From: Antedon mediterranea
Taxonomy: Eukaryota; Echinodermata; Crinoidea; Comatulida; Antedonidae
NCBI RefSeq assembly: GCF_964355755.1
Contig: NC_092679.1
Location: forward strand, 1,178,001-1,242,000
Length of the DNA stretch: 64,000 nucleotides
Direction of reading: 5' to 3'
Shown here: positions 22,913-33,722 of the stretch, in pieces
Numbering within the stretch: the first letter of the stretch is position 1
Layout of the letters: the number at the start of each line of letters is the position of its first letter
The notes under the pieces: model-generated
The model's database searches: none
Seen by the model: only the letters and a program-made list of their open reading frames with translations
What the model was told of the DNA's origin: nothing
Position numbers and translations under genes: made by a program

Positions 22913-24331
22913 ATGGAACTTACTGAATTGAATTCATGGAGAAAAGCTTTGCTTAGCTTCGTCGTCTTAATAGCGTATCTGTTCATTGGTGGTGCCATCT
23001 TCCACTCTCTTGAACGCAGTGACGAGGAAGACAACAAGGGCTACATCGTCGACACCGTCTACGATTTTCTAAGTAACAACAGCTGTGTTGATAGTTACGA
23101 GCTTGGTGAATTGATAAAGACAGTTGTGGAGTGGGGTGATAGTAACTTGATTAACGAAGGCAACGTAAGCAACGTGGACGACATGCCTGATTATTGGGAT
23201 TTTGTGAGTGCCGTCTTCTTTGCCGCCACTGTCGTCACCACAATTGGTAAGAAAGATTCTAGACTGTGTAACTATTTGGCACAAATTATGAAGTTTTCTA
23301 ACAAAACTCGAAACGCCAACTGGTGCACTAAAAGACAATAACTACAGACTTGGAGCAGGTCTAGGTTTCTTACGTTGGACACAATGCAACGACAATTAAG
23401 ACTTAACGCAATGCAAGTGAGTTGACCAATTATAACGGAAGTTCGGCGGATCCCTATCATCGCCGGCGGGTTGGTCGAACTACTTGCGGTGCGCAAAAAG
23501 ACATAGACGCAACACAAGTAAGTTGATAAATGACAGGTGACAGTTCGAATAATCCATCGCTTGTGATTGGTCAAATTACTTACGTTACGTTACGTCATTG
23601 TGTTGCGTCTTATGACGATGACTAATGTACCGTTGATGTTTTATAGTATGTTCATTCCAATATTTATCTTTTTTTCAGGCTATGGACATATTGCTCCGTC
23701 AACATACAGCGGTGGCGCGTTCTGCGTCTGTTACGCGTTCTTTGGTATCCCTCTAACAGCATTATTTCTGGCAAACGTTGGTGATTGCTTTTCCGACAGC
23801 TGGAACGCTTGGAACGCGTTACTAGTTAAATACGTAACGTGTTTCTCTAAACATGAACGATTGAAAAAAGTCATATCAACGGTTGTACTTATTATACTAG
23901 CGTATTTTTTAATTATTCTGATTCCTGCCGTTATCTTCAGTAAAATAGAAGAATGGACTCATCTGTCCAGTCAATATTACTGTTTCATATCCCTTTCGAC
24001 GATTGGTTTTGGAGACTACGTGATAGGACAAAACACAGCTAAATCTTATAGTTTTTTGAAGCTGTATAAGCTATTGACAGTGCTATACATCCTGTTTGGC
24101 TTGAGCGTTTTAACTTTAAGCTTTAAACAATTGCAAGTGATCTACCAAGTTAAAGTACCACGTGTTCGTGGTCGAGTGAAACGAAAGACAATAATGGTAA
24201 ACCGGCATGATATTGAAATGACAATGAAACGGACCTCTCACGTGAATGATGACGTTGAAATAGAATTAGACCTAAGTGAAACGTCTTACACGATTGCGTG
24301 TGACGCATCCGTTCAAACTGACAATTTTTAG
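22913..24331 (+). CDS. Two-pore-domain (K2P) potassium channel 2
   Basis: Background K+ channel subunit of the plasma membrane. Exon 1 is 22913-23246 and exon 2 is 23679-24331; joined they give 328 residues. Visible: M1 (about 10-33), a cap with the conserved single Cys (NNSCVDS), pore 1 TTIGYGH (109-115), M2, M3 (about 176-200), pore 2 STIGFGD (218-224), M4 and a short tail with several Lys/Arg. The intron (GTAAGA...TTTCAG) is phase 1 and splits the Gly codon of the pore 1 GYG, exactly as in channel 1, but is only 432 bp long. A splice acceptor at about 22781 suggests that the start codon exon has an upstream 5' UTR exon. An AATAAA lies at 24416. The tail is about 135 residues shorter than in channel 1. 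A piece of this gene's 3' end is duplicated at about 33110-33345. Confidence 0.93.
23365..23615. mobile_element. GCAACGCAA-family foldback inside the K2P channel 2 intron
   Basis: ACGCAATGCAAGTGAGTTGA, GACGCAACACAAGTAAGTTG and CCATCGCTTGTGATTGGTCA match the family. It makes up more than half of the intron, so the insertion explains most of the intron length. Confidence 0.7.
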
Positions 24332-24415
24332 TGATTTTTTCGTTTGGCGTTTTTTATAACATGTATTAATATTTTAAACCCGGTTGTAGATATAACATAT
24401 CCCTATCCTTTTGTA

Positions 24416-24421
24416 AATAAA
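24416..24421 (+). terminator. Candidate polyadenylation signal of K2P channel 2
   Basis: AATAAA 85 bp after the stop codon. The equivalent signal is preserved in the duplicated copy of this 3' end at about 33290. Confidence 0.6.
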
Positions 24422-24759
24422 AGGTAAGATTTAACGATTCTATTGATGCGTTATAAAAATATTATATGTAGTTTTTTTAAAAATAAATAAATAAAGTATA
24501 AATAAACAAACAAAACCCTGTTCTTATACAATTAAATAACTTTGTATTTATTGACACACATTTCTTCTACGAATGCAGTACCAATTTATAAATATACGGT
24601 ACATCTTAACTACATAGAAATTGCATAACACCGTAGACTGTTCAATAAATCCATGGAGAAATAATGTTACAGTTACTTATGGATATTCCAATATATATAC
24701 TGTATTAAAATCATCGACACCTTAAATATCGCCCTCTCGAGTCTCACTGGAACGGCAAA

Positions 24760-24930
24760 CACCACTTGATGGTGTCATATCTAGGCTATGGGGCATGGCC
24801 TTCTATCGTTTCATTTCGTGATCCCCTATCGGGGGGGAGAATAAAATTGCTATGACAATTATAACAAAAATATAGATAACCTTAAACTGGCCGGTCCCGC
24901 TTGTAAATGTTACGCCTCAACGAAATATGT
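24760..24930 (-). repeat. Inverted copy of the sequence just upstream of the array's first gene
   Basis: Read in reverse this matches 28255-28405: shared words are AAGCGGGACCGGC, a C-run followed by CGATAGGGGATCACGAAAT or its variant CGTTAGGAGATCACGAAAT, and GGCC...TGCCCCA. The two copies face each other and enclose the decayed gene at 25139-27214. Confidence 0.7.
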
Positions 24931-25138
24931 TTGTTTTTATATGTATTTTATTGCGATATAGAACATTTTTGTAGGTCAGTACAGGTCGCACAATTGACCA
25001 ATCAAAAAATTTGTCTTTTAACTCATGGAGCTGTGCAACAGTAACTGTCCAATCAGATTCCCTTACACAGCGGGATACGGCTACTAGACGATCGTAAACA
25101 AACATGTGTTGTTCTTCTGGAGCGCGGAGCAGGAAGAT

Positions 25139-27214
25139 GTCATCTTCTGATGATCAAAAACGTTGTTATTGACACAATACATCTAATTCTGGGACAATAT
25201 TAACATTCACAGAAACCAAATGGAAAACTTTTTTAATGTGTACAAAAAGTTGGTGCAATCTAAGCGGCAATCAAAAGGAGTTTTGTAGCCGCAAATCCTT
25301 TTGAAAATATTGAGAGGAGCTTACCAATAATACTTGTTACCAATTCCTGGCGACGCTGGATGTCATAAAAAGATGCTATCAATATTTCACTGATTGTAGC
25401 AAACAAAGGCGAGCAGTAAAATATGAAATAGAGGATGTTAATTCATCCAACAATGAAGAAGGTAAATTCTATTTGTTTTAATGATAGGTCTAGCCTAGGC
25501 TAGCTAGGCCCAGTAATTAGTTCATATCATACTGCCTTGCTAAAAAAAGCCTAGCTAGGTAGGTTGGCGGTGGGTAGTCTACAAAGTTTATTTTTTTAAT
25601 ATGTATTAAGCCTACGTAGAGTAGGCTAGGCCTAGTATATAATTTTTTTTAAATATCTGGGCAAAAAAAAAATGAACCCATAATTACAATATGAATTAGG
25701 CCTAGCTAGGGTGGCCCCAGTATTATTGTGTAGTGGACCTAGTTTGATGGTACCTCCATCTTGGGAAAAAACATTTGCATTTTATTATTCAATGTGGTAA
25801 TGCATGCAAACCTTGGCAAGTAGCCTCAGGCAAGGACAGAATGGACCAACCTGATGCTTTATGTTGTTATTTGAGACATATTATTTGAATTCTTGTACTG
25901 CAATATTAAATAGTGTATAGATGATACTGAACTGATTATATTATTATATTTATTACACAAACATTTAGAATCATAAATATTAATTAGTATTCTTTTTTTT
26001 TACAGAAGAATTTCAAGGATTAGAGTCAACAGAAGAGTTACTAAACGAAGGAGAGTTCTGCGATCACATGTAGCAATTACACAAACTGCATAAAAAATGC
26101 TGAACGAAGTCGAAGAGTAGCCATCGGCTCACAAACAATTAAAATACCAAAAGCCGAACAGCAAATTCCAGAACAGTTGAAAACATTTTTATCTGCTAAT
26201 CAAGTTCTTCTTTCAAATATGAAGCATGTGTGAAGCAGATCACCTCAAGGGAATAAATGTATTCATAACATCATCATTATTATGCAATTCTATTTCAGAA
26301 TCAAATGGAAAAGTTTTAATCAAGAAGAGGCAGACACCAGAATGTTTCTGTATGCGAAGTATGCTGCACACCATGGTGGTAAAGATATTGTTACAATCAG
26401 CCCTGACACTGATGATGTTTTTATTATTGGATTGGCATTTTGCAAAAGTCTGCATGGCTGTCACCTATATTTCAATACTGGAAAAGATGCTAATCTCCGA
26501 ACAATTCATCTGCAGGCTATTCAGGAACATATTGGAAATGATGTTTCAAATGCATTAATTAGACTACATTGCTTCACAGGATGCGATTCAGTCAGCGCTT
26601 TTTTAGGAACGGTAAAGTGAAGGCAATGAAACTCGTAATGGAAAACTCTAATTTATGCATTCTTTTCATTGGGCAATTCTACCAGCAAACTTTCAGATAA
26701 ATTACTTTGTGATCTAGAAACATTTGTATGTAGGCTGTACAGTATTGTCACAAGAACCAATCTGTCAATGAAGTAAGGTATGCAATGTTCTCAATGAATG
26801 TAAGAGCTGAAAATATGATGCCACACAATAAAGATACTGTATATAAACATATTCAGCATGCCAATTCTCAAGCTTCAATTCACAAAGCTAGTTTTATTCA
26901 ACAACAAAATGCTCCATCTCCTGTTGGAAATGGGTGGAAGATGGCCGATAATAAACTCGTAATTGACTGGATGGAGAAGCAACCTGCTCTACACAGCATT
27001 CTCGAATTGTCATCCTGGTCATGTAAAAAGTCAAAATGCAATGAAGGGGTTGCAAATGAAAAATGCTGTGTATCCTTAGGATTCTCTTGTACAGAATTAT
27101 GCTCGTGCAAAAACTGTAACAATCTTCTTCATACATCAGATGTTTGAAATTGATGGAGATGATAGCGATGATGAGGAAGAGTTTGAGCAGGAAGAACTTT
27201 TTAGTGTAGTTTAA
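25139..27214 (+). pseudogene. Frameshifted relic of a repetitive invertebrate PIN/FEN-like gene
   Basis: The pieces match, in order, a gene family found in many copies in marine invertebrate genomes. They are an N-terminal Cys/Trp segment (FTETKWKTF, CYQYFTDC; 25139-25460), a GT-AG intron (about 25461-26006), a block with EEADTRMFLYAK, SPDTDDVFII and HCFTGCDSVSAF (26320-26610), then PSPVGNGW, IDWMEKQPA and a Cys-rich end (CNEGV, SCTELCSCKNC), and an acidic tail ending at 27214. E-AD, D-D and GCD resemble the acidic residues of FEN1/asteroid-type PIN nucleases; that is inference. The frame changes at least near 25355, 26620, 26680, 26760 and 27140, with stops at 25174 and 26071, so the gene is dead unless the assembly is wrong. 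It could be a domesticated host family or cargo of a mobile element. Confidence 0.75.
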
Positions 27215-27269
27215 GTGTAATTTATGGTTTACAAATGTTCATTTTACTTGGTCTACATGATTTTAATGT

Positions 27270-27740
27270 AATAGGCCTATAATATGTAAATTTATATTAA
27301 ACTATTTTGTAACTTAACTATTTTGTAACGTAAAGGATGAACCACGAGAAAGTATAAATAAAGAACCCATGAGGTGATAAGCAATATTAAGACACAGGAG
27401 TATTATAAGAAAATTTCTACTTTGATGCTTACAATACATTAATATGCCTATAAAATGTAAATTTATATTAAACTATTTTGTAACTTAACTATTTTGTAAC
27501 GTAACGGATGAACCATGAGATGATAAGCGATATTAAGACACAGGAGTATTATAAGAAACTTTCTACTTTGATGCTTACAATACATTAATATGCCTATAAA
27601 ATGTAAATTTATATTAAACTATTTTGTAACTTAACTATTTTGTAACGTAACGGATGAACCATGAGAAAGTATAAAATAAAGAACCCATGAGATGATAAGC
27701 AATATTAAGAAACAGGAGTATTATAAGAAACTTTGCTGTA
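27270..27740. repeat. Tandem repeat, about three units of 146-171 bp
   Basis: TATGTAAATTTATATTAAAC or its AAATG variant recurs near 27281, 27452 and 27598, followed each time by CTATTTTGTAACTTAACTAT and GACACAGGAGTATTATAAGA. The middle unit lacks about 25 bp. It follows directly on the decayed gene and may be its old 3' UTR, expanded. Confidence 0.85.
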
Positions 27741-28418
27741 ATAATTTCATTTATTTGTTACTAATTGATTATAATTCTATGTTATACATCTACAATGAAA
27801 ACAATAATGCAACATTTGATTTATTACTAATTGATTATAATTCTATGTTATGCATCCAATGAAAACAAAAAGTTGCAATTATATAGGAGAGATAATATTA
27901 ATAAATATTTTGTGACAGCATAGTCATGAATTATAAGATTGAAAATGCATCTTCTTTTCAGTGTGCTTAAATAAATATTAATTAAGGTTTACTAACAGAT
28001 ACATTTCTTACAAGGACTACAATATTAATCTCAAAATTATGATAAAAATATTGCATGTTAAATGTGAAAGAAAGATACAGTATAAGTTATTCCAATGGAA
28101 CGATTGTATTTTATCCAGTACTAACACTAACAGAAAATAATAGAAAAAATAGAAAAAAAAATAAAAAAAAAAAAAAAAAAATAAAATAAAAAAAAAATAG
28201 AGGGCGCTATTTCTATGTATTTCTTTATGTTGAGAAATTCGATTTTTTTACACCTAAAATTACACTTATTGCGTAACTTTTGAAAGCGGGACCGGCTGAA
28301 TTTGTGTTAATCTAATTATTAACTATAAACTGTGTGAATATCTTCCTCCCCCCCGTTAGGAGATCACGAAATTCGTTTTCTAGGCCTCTTTTTGGCTCAT
28401 GCCCCACAGACAATAATT
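27741..28418. other. AT-rich spacer before the ISG12 array
   Basis: Contains a two-copy repeat (TACTAATTGATTATAATTCT at about 27759 and 27825), an A-rich tract at about 28140-28200, and from 28255 the 150-bp segment that is inverted at 24760-24930. This last part ends about 15 bp before the start codon of the first array gene and probably contains its promoter and 5' UTR. Confidence 0.6.
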
Positions 28419-30959
28419 ATGGCAGGACAGCACGAACTAGGCAGTGGTATGTAATTTTGAATATTAGCCTATTATAGTAGCTTAAGAATGTAGTATTGAG
28501 TAGGTGCTAATTGACAACTATTGACAATTGCGCTTATGAAAATTGTTTTCGCCATAATTTTCGTCTGATTAATTAAAAGTAGGCATATTTATAATTACGG
28601 TATAGTTAGTTAACGGTAGGTTTAAATTAGTAGGCCTATCCTAGTATTCAATTACAGTTTATTAAATATAAAATATTATAAAATTGTTTCCGCCACACAG
28701 TTCACATAATACATGCAGGAGAGGACATAACATTATTGCATAAGTTAAGAGATGCTCTAGATCTAGAGAATGAAGAAGCCAACCTAGATACCAGCTGCCA
28801 TTTCAGGAGGTTCTATAGCAAAGGTAATTTTAAATAGTTTAACGATTGTGATGTCATGGGAAAAACATTTAAAATGTATTTTATTGATTGATGATTGATT
28901 GATGAGGTGGTACTGTCAACTCTCCCAAAAGTGGCCCGTCTGAAAAAGGTCCCGAATTCATTGTTAGCATACGGGGCTTTTAAAAAAACCCAGACATACT
29001 AGGCCAGCCCAAAGGTGTCCAGTATTGGATAATTGACTGTATCACAGATACTAGCACAGTGATTGATAAAGAAAGTACCAAATTACAAAGGTTACCTGTA
29101 TTCAATCATAGTTAATTATTATTAAACAGATACCAACATAGCGCAAATAATATTGAAGGATTTGGAAGATTTTGTTGCTAGCTGCAATGAAAACAAACAG
29201 AATAAATGCATGTTGATTGTCAGTGACCGTCTCAATGATGAATTGAATAAATCACCCGAATACATCGACAAAATTAAAAAATGTAAGTTTTAGAAGTTAG
29301 AAAATTGCTTAAGTTGTTTTATTCTAAATTGTATGTAAACTCCTAGCATCGAGTCAAAAGACCTTAGCCTGAATATGTTGAGTATTGTGGTTGAGGGATT
29401 CTTTATAATTCAAATTTCTACATTCGCGCCTGAATGAAATGTCAAGTTATCAATTTTTCAATCAACAACAACATTTATTTAGAAAACAGTTCATGAAATA
29501 AAAACAGCATACATTAATTACAATAACTTAAAATGGTAACATTAAATAAGAACTGTTTCAGGGATCAGAAAAAGAAGTAAAAAAACTTGTCAAATACCAA
29601 CCCCTAAACAAAAACAACAGAAGAGCAACTGCAGGACAAATCATTAGAAAATAATATTGTCTGATCTTTTTTTACATAAAATTGTACTCAACTTTCATTC
29701 TGTCATTTTTCTTACAGTAATATTGAATGACGTCACAAATGGGTCAAATTTCGTTCTAATTACTATAAATACAAACAACACCATTTTTTCTGAAAACAGT
29801 TTTGAGCAAATCAAAGTGGCACATGAAGATGAAGAAGATTATGAGGCAGTTGCAAAGAATTCCATTGCCATATGGTGTAGTAAGTGGAATAATATTGTGG
29901 AACGAAATGTTCGATAAATACACAGCATTTAAATAAATAAAAAATAATGTTATTCACACACTCTTTTAAATTCTGTGGCAATAAAATATATGAAATGAAA
30001 TAATACCGTATGACAGTAAAATTTGAATTGTGTTTCAAGAAAACCCCGTCTCTATGACCCTTTGTAAGGGGTCACAGTAACAATGAAAGCTGCTCATTTT
30101 GTATTATAAATTCAAGAAGACTTTATACAATAAAAAGCCAATTAACACCTACAGTATTCAATTTGAATTCTGCACCCTGCTAGATTTGTATTAAACCATT
30201 TGACACATATTTTGTTGATAATTATTACATAATTCTTTTTATTTATTTTCTTTTTTATTATTGTATTTATATGTATCACATGGAAAGTTTGTCTGAAATT
30301 GAATTGAATGTGAAGCATTTATCAAAATTGTATATTTTTTTTTTTATTCTCAGGAAATCAATCGGACCTATCAAAAACTTCTAAAACAGGTTAGTAGCCT
30401 AAGTCATTAAAAATTAGTATTTAGAAATAACGTATTCTATAGAATATAAAATGATAAGATATAAATGGAAAGAAAGAAAATGATATTTGATTTGTCCTAT
30501 GTCCATTTAATACATTGCGAAAGAATGGAAGTTGTTTCATTGTCTGGTAGGCCTAGTACATTAGAATAATTGTAGTATTTTATTGTTACAGTCCTCAAGG
30601 CTGCTGCTGTTGGGGCAGTTGGAGGAGTAGCTGTGGCTACTGCTGGCCCAGTGCTACTAGGTTTTGGAGCAGCTGGTATTGCAGCCGGTAGCCCAGCAGC
30701 AGCAATGATGTCCGCTTCAGCCATAGCAAGTGGTGGTGGTGTAGCAGCTGGTGGTCTGGTGGCTACATTACAGTCGATCGGAGCTGTCGGCTTAAGTGCT
30801 CTAGGTACTTTGTTTGCTGGCATTGCCGGCGCCACTGTGGCTGGTGGTACTGCTGCTGCAGTGGCTGTAGCTACTCGAACCACAGGGGCCAATGTGACTG
30901 TGACTGCTGGTTCTGTGACTGCTGGTTCTGTGACTGCTGAAAGTAAGAAGAAAATTTAA
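28419..30959 (+). CDS. TIR-like domain fused to ISG12 (IFI6/IFI27) membrane domain, intact copy A
   Basis: Six exons: 28419-28446, 28701-28823, 29130-29282, 29718-29879, 30354-30389, 30592-30959; all introns GT-AG, all phase 1; 289 residues. Residues 168 to about 250 are a clear ISG12/IFI6-27 domain: Gly/Ala-rich, [31 protein letters not shown]. In vertebrates this family is interferon-induced, hydrophobic and sits on mitochondrial or other membranes. Residues 10-155 alternate strands and helices: HIIHAGED then a helix, a helix at 52-68, strand CMLIVSD (77-83), a helix, strand FVLITIN (113-119). I read this as a TIR-like fold (strand A with a following acidic pair; Glu88 or Glu94 as possible NADase Glu), but no diagnostic motif proves it. 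Residues 156-167 link the two. A TAGSV repeat and a Lys-rich end close the protein. AATAAA is at 31022. The ISG12 part is secure; the TIR reading is inference. Confidence 0.78.
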
Positions 30960-31198
30960 AAAATTAAATTAAATTAAAAATTTAACGCAAAAGTTAATAT
31001 TTTTTTATAATTGAAGACATAAAATAAAGAATACTATATTAAACTAACTGCATAATCATGCTTGGCCTACTGTAATAAGGGGACTCTTTTAGTAGCCTAA
31101 AATAGATTAAATTAAGTACAGTATTATTGAGTTAAAAATGTATAATATTTAGTAATATATTATAATTGCGCTTTATAAATATTGTTTGCGCCACACAG

Positions 31199-33345
31199 TT
31201 CACATAATACATGCAGGAGAGGATAGAACATTATTGCATAAATTAAGAGATGCGCTAGAGAATGAAGCCAACCCAGATACCAGCTGCCATTTCAGGAGAT
31301 TCTATAGAAAAGGTAATTTTACATAGTTTAATGATTGTGATGTCATGGAAAAAACATTTTCAAATTAATGTTTAGAATTTAAAACACCTTTTCGATCGAA
31401 TACCTGGCTAAAACAATAAACAGACATGTTAGGCCAGTCCAAAGGTGATAGTTGACTATGACTATCACAAACAAACAAATAACAGCGATTAGAGAGATAG
31501 AGAGTACTAAAGTCTAATTAGTGACCTTTCACTTCTTTCAAATTTTGCTATTTAAAAAAATTAATTTTACAACCGGAGTATTCGCCCTATTGTGAGATTC
31601 TGCCTCATGTTGGTGACATTTAAACTTAAAATCTCACAAAAATATTATTAACACTCAAAGTTAATTATTACTAAACAGATACCAACATAGCGCAAACAAT
31701 ATTGAAGGATTTGGAAGATTTTGTTGCTAGCTGCAATGAAAACAAACAGAATAAATGCATGGTGATTGTCAGTGATCGTTTCAATAATGAAATGAATGAA
31801 TCACCCGAACATATCGACAACATTAAAAAATGTAAGTTTTAGAAAGAAGTTGGGTAGCGATATTATAGTCAGGCCTTGTCTTTTTGTCAAATTGCAGGTG
31901 AGTTGCAAATTAAAATCTTGAACATTCACATTTAAGTGTGCCATAAATGCCACACCTCAGGGGCATTTTGCATGAGTGTTAAGAAGGCATCTGATCGCAC
32001 TCCTATGCCTTAAAAGACAAGGCCCGTATATTGTGTGTATTGATGTTCCTAAATGACAAACTATACAGTATTAAAAATAATATTGTCTGTTCGTTCTGTT
32101 TTACGTAATACTCAATATTTTAACATTTCATTCTGTAATATTTCTTATAGTATTGAATGATGTCAATAATACAAACGGGTCATTTGTTCTACTCGTTATG
32201 ACAAACAACAGCATTTTTTCGGAAAACCGTTTTGATAAAATCAAGGTGACATATTATGAAGAAAAGGGAGATGAGGCAGTTGCAAAGGAATCCATTGCCC
32301 TATGGTTTTAGTGAGTAGAATACATTTTGTAGGACAGGAAAGAAAATTTTTGCGAACGTTAAGAGATGCACTACGAATGAAGCCAACCCAGATAACAGGA
32401 TAAATTCACAGCATTTAAATAATATGAAATAATATGATAATACGTCATATTCTCTGTGATCCTTTGTAAAAGCTGCTCTTGACACAGTGTATTAAAAGCC
32501 AATTAACTGCAGTAATAAATTTGAATTCTGCACCTTGCTAAGTTTGGTGCTATGTGAACCAATTTACATTTCAAGCATTATCAAAATTGTATTTATTTAT
32601 TTTTGCATTTCTAATTCGCAGGAAATAAATCAGGCCTATCAGAAACTTCTACAACAGGTTAGTAAATCAATCCGTAAACATTTATTGGAAATAACGTATT
32701 CTACGGTACAAAGAATAGAAAATGTTTATGAAAAGATATTAAATCGAGAGAAATAAAATTTGTCATATGAACATTTAATACATTGTAAAAGAAGTGCAGA
32801 TTGTTGGTGTACGGCTAATTGAAAAATGTCATTGGTAGTACTGTACTATATTACATTAGTAAAATGTTATTTTAACAGTCCTCAAGGCTGCTGGGGTTTT
32901 AGCAGTTGGAGGAATAGCTGTGGCTGCTTTATGCCCAGTGGCACTAGGTTTTAGAGCAGCTGGTAGCCAAGCAGCAGCAATGATGTTGTCCGCTTCAGCC
33001 GTAGCAAGTGGTGGCGGTGTAGCAGCTGGTGGTCTGTGGCTACATCACAGTCGATTGGAGCTGTCGGCTTAAGTGCTGCAGGTGGTGTGGCTGCTGGCAC
33101 CGTGGAAATGAAACTGCCATCTCACGTGAACGATGACGTAGAAATAGAATTAGACCTAAGTGAAGTCTTACATGATCACGTGGGACGCATCCGTTCAAAA
33201 GTGATTTTGCGTTTGCCGTTTCTATAACATTTGTTAATATTTTAAACCCGGTTGTAAATATAACATATCCCTATCCGTTTGTAAATAAAAGATAAGACTT
33301 AACGATTCTATTGATACGTTATAAAAATATAATTTTTTTTTTCTG
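31199..33345 (+). pseudogene. Decayed copy B of the TIR-like/ISG12 gene with a K2P-derived 3' end
   Basis: Copies of exon 2 (31199-31312), exon 3 (31679-31831), exon 4 (32151-32310), exon 5 (32622-32657) and exon 6 (from 32879) are all recognisable with intact splice-site dinucleotides. Three defects argue against function. No ATG exon 1 is visible between copy A and 31199. Exon 4 runs into an in-frame TAG at its donor site (WF then stop). Exon 6 has lost one G in GGTGGTCTG(G)TGGC, which leads to a stop near 33071. From about 33110 the sequence switches to a copy of the K2P channel 2 tail and 3' UTR (compare 24235-24480). A TIR-only product from another promoter cannot be excluded. Confidence 0.72.
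33110..33345 (+). repeat. Duplicated 3' end of K2P channel 2
   Basis: CTCACGTGAACGATGACGTA, GAAATAGAATTAGACCTAAG and, after the stop, TAATATTTTAAACCCGGTTG and TATAACATATCCCTATCC match 24235-24480 almost base for base, including the poly(A) signal region. The coding frame is altered after SEVLHDH, so this is not a channel exon. The join falls just after GCTGGCACCGTGGAAATGA in copy B exon 6. Confidence 0.9.
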
Positions 33346-33479
33346 AAATAAATAAAATAAAGTATAAATAAACAAATATACAATACAATAATATTAAATA
33401 ACTTTAAAATGTAAATTTATTGACACACCTATCTTCTTGGGTGTTTTGATCACAACTTCTTCGTCGCATTTATTTTTTA

Positions 33480-33722
33480 GCTCACTATGTCAGTCATATA
33501 GCGTGTAGTAAGTAATTATGCAATCATAAAATCGCGTAATCTGAAGGCCTTTATTGTGCGCGCGCGCGTCCGATCTTTCGTGCCGGCCGCGCCATCATGC
33601 CAGCAGTTGGCTCCTCAGCCGATAGCTCTATCCCTAGTGTGACGTGCGCCGCCGGGTTGTTTTAGGTAATAAATATTAATACTATAGGCCTAGTCTGGAA
33701 CAACAAGACACCAACAATAATC
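33480..33722 (+). promoter_or_regulatory. CpG-rich probable promoter of copy C
   Basis: After 8 kb of AT-rich DNA, a GC-rich patch (GCGCGCGCGCGTCCG, GTGCCGGCCGCGCC, CGCCGCCGGG) lies 60-170 bp before the copy C start codon. A comparable GC-rich patch precedes copy D at about 36290-36360. No TATA box is evident. The role is inferred from position only. Confidence 0.4.

Noticed and set aside
30497-30892. Minus-strand frame rich in Ala/Pro opposite the ISG12 exon, and the similar one at 38301-38585
   Set aside because: Shadow frames caused by the Gly/Ala-rich codon composition of the ISG12 exons on the plus strand.
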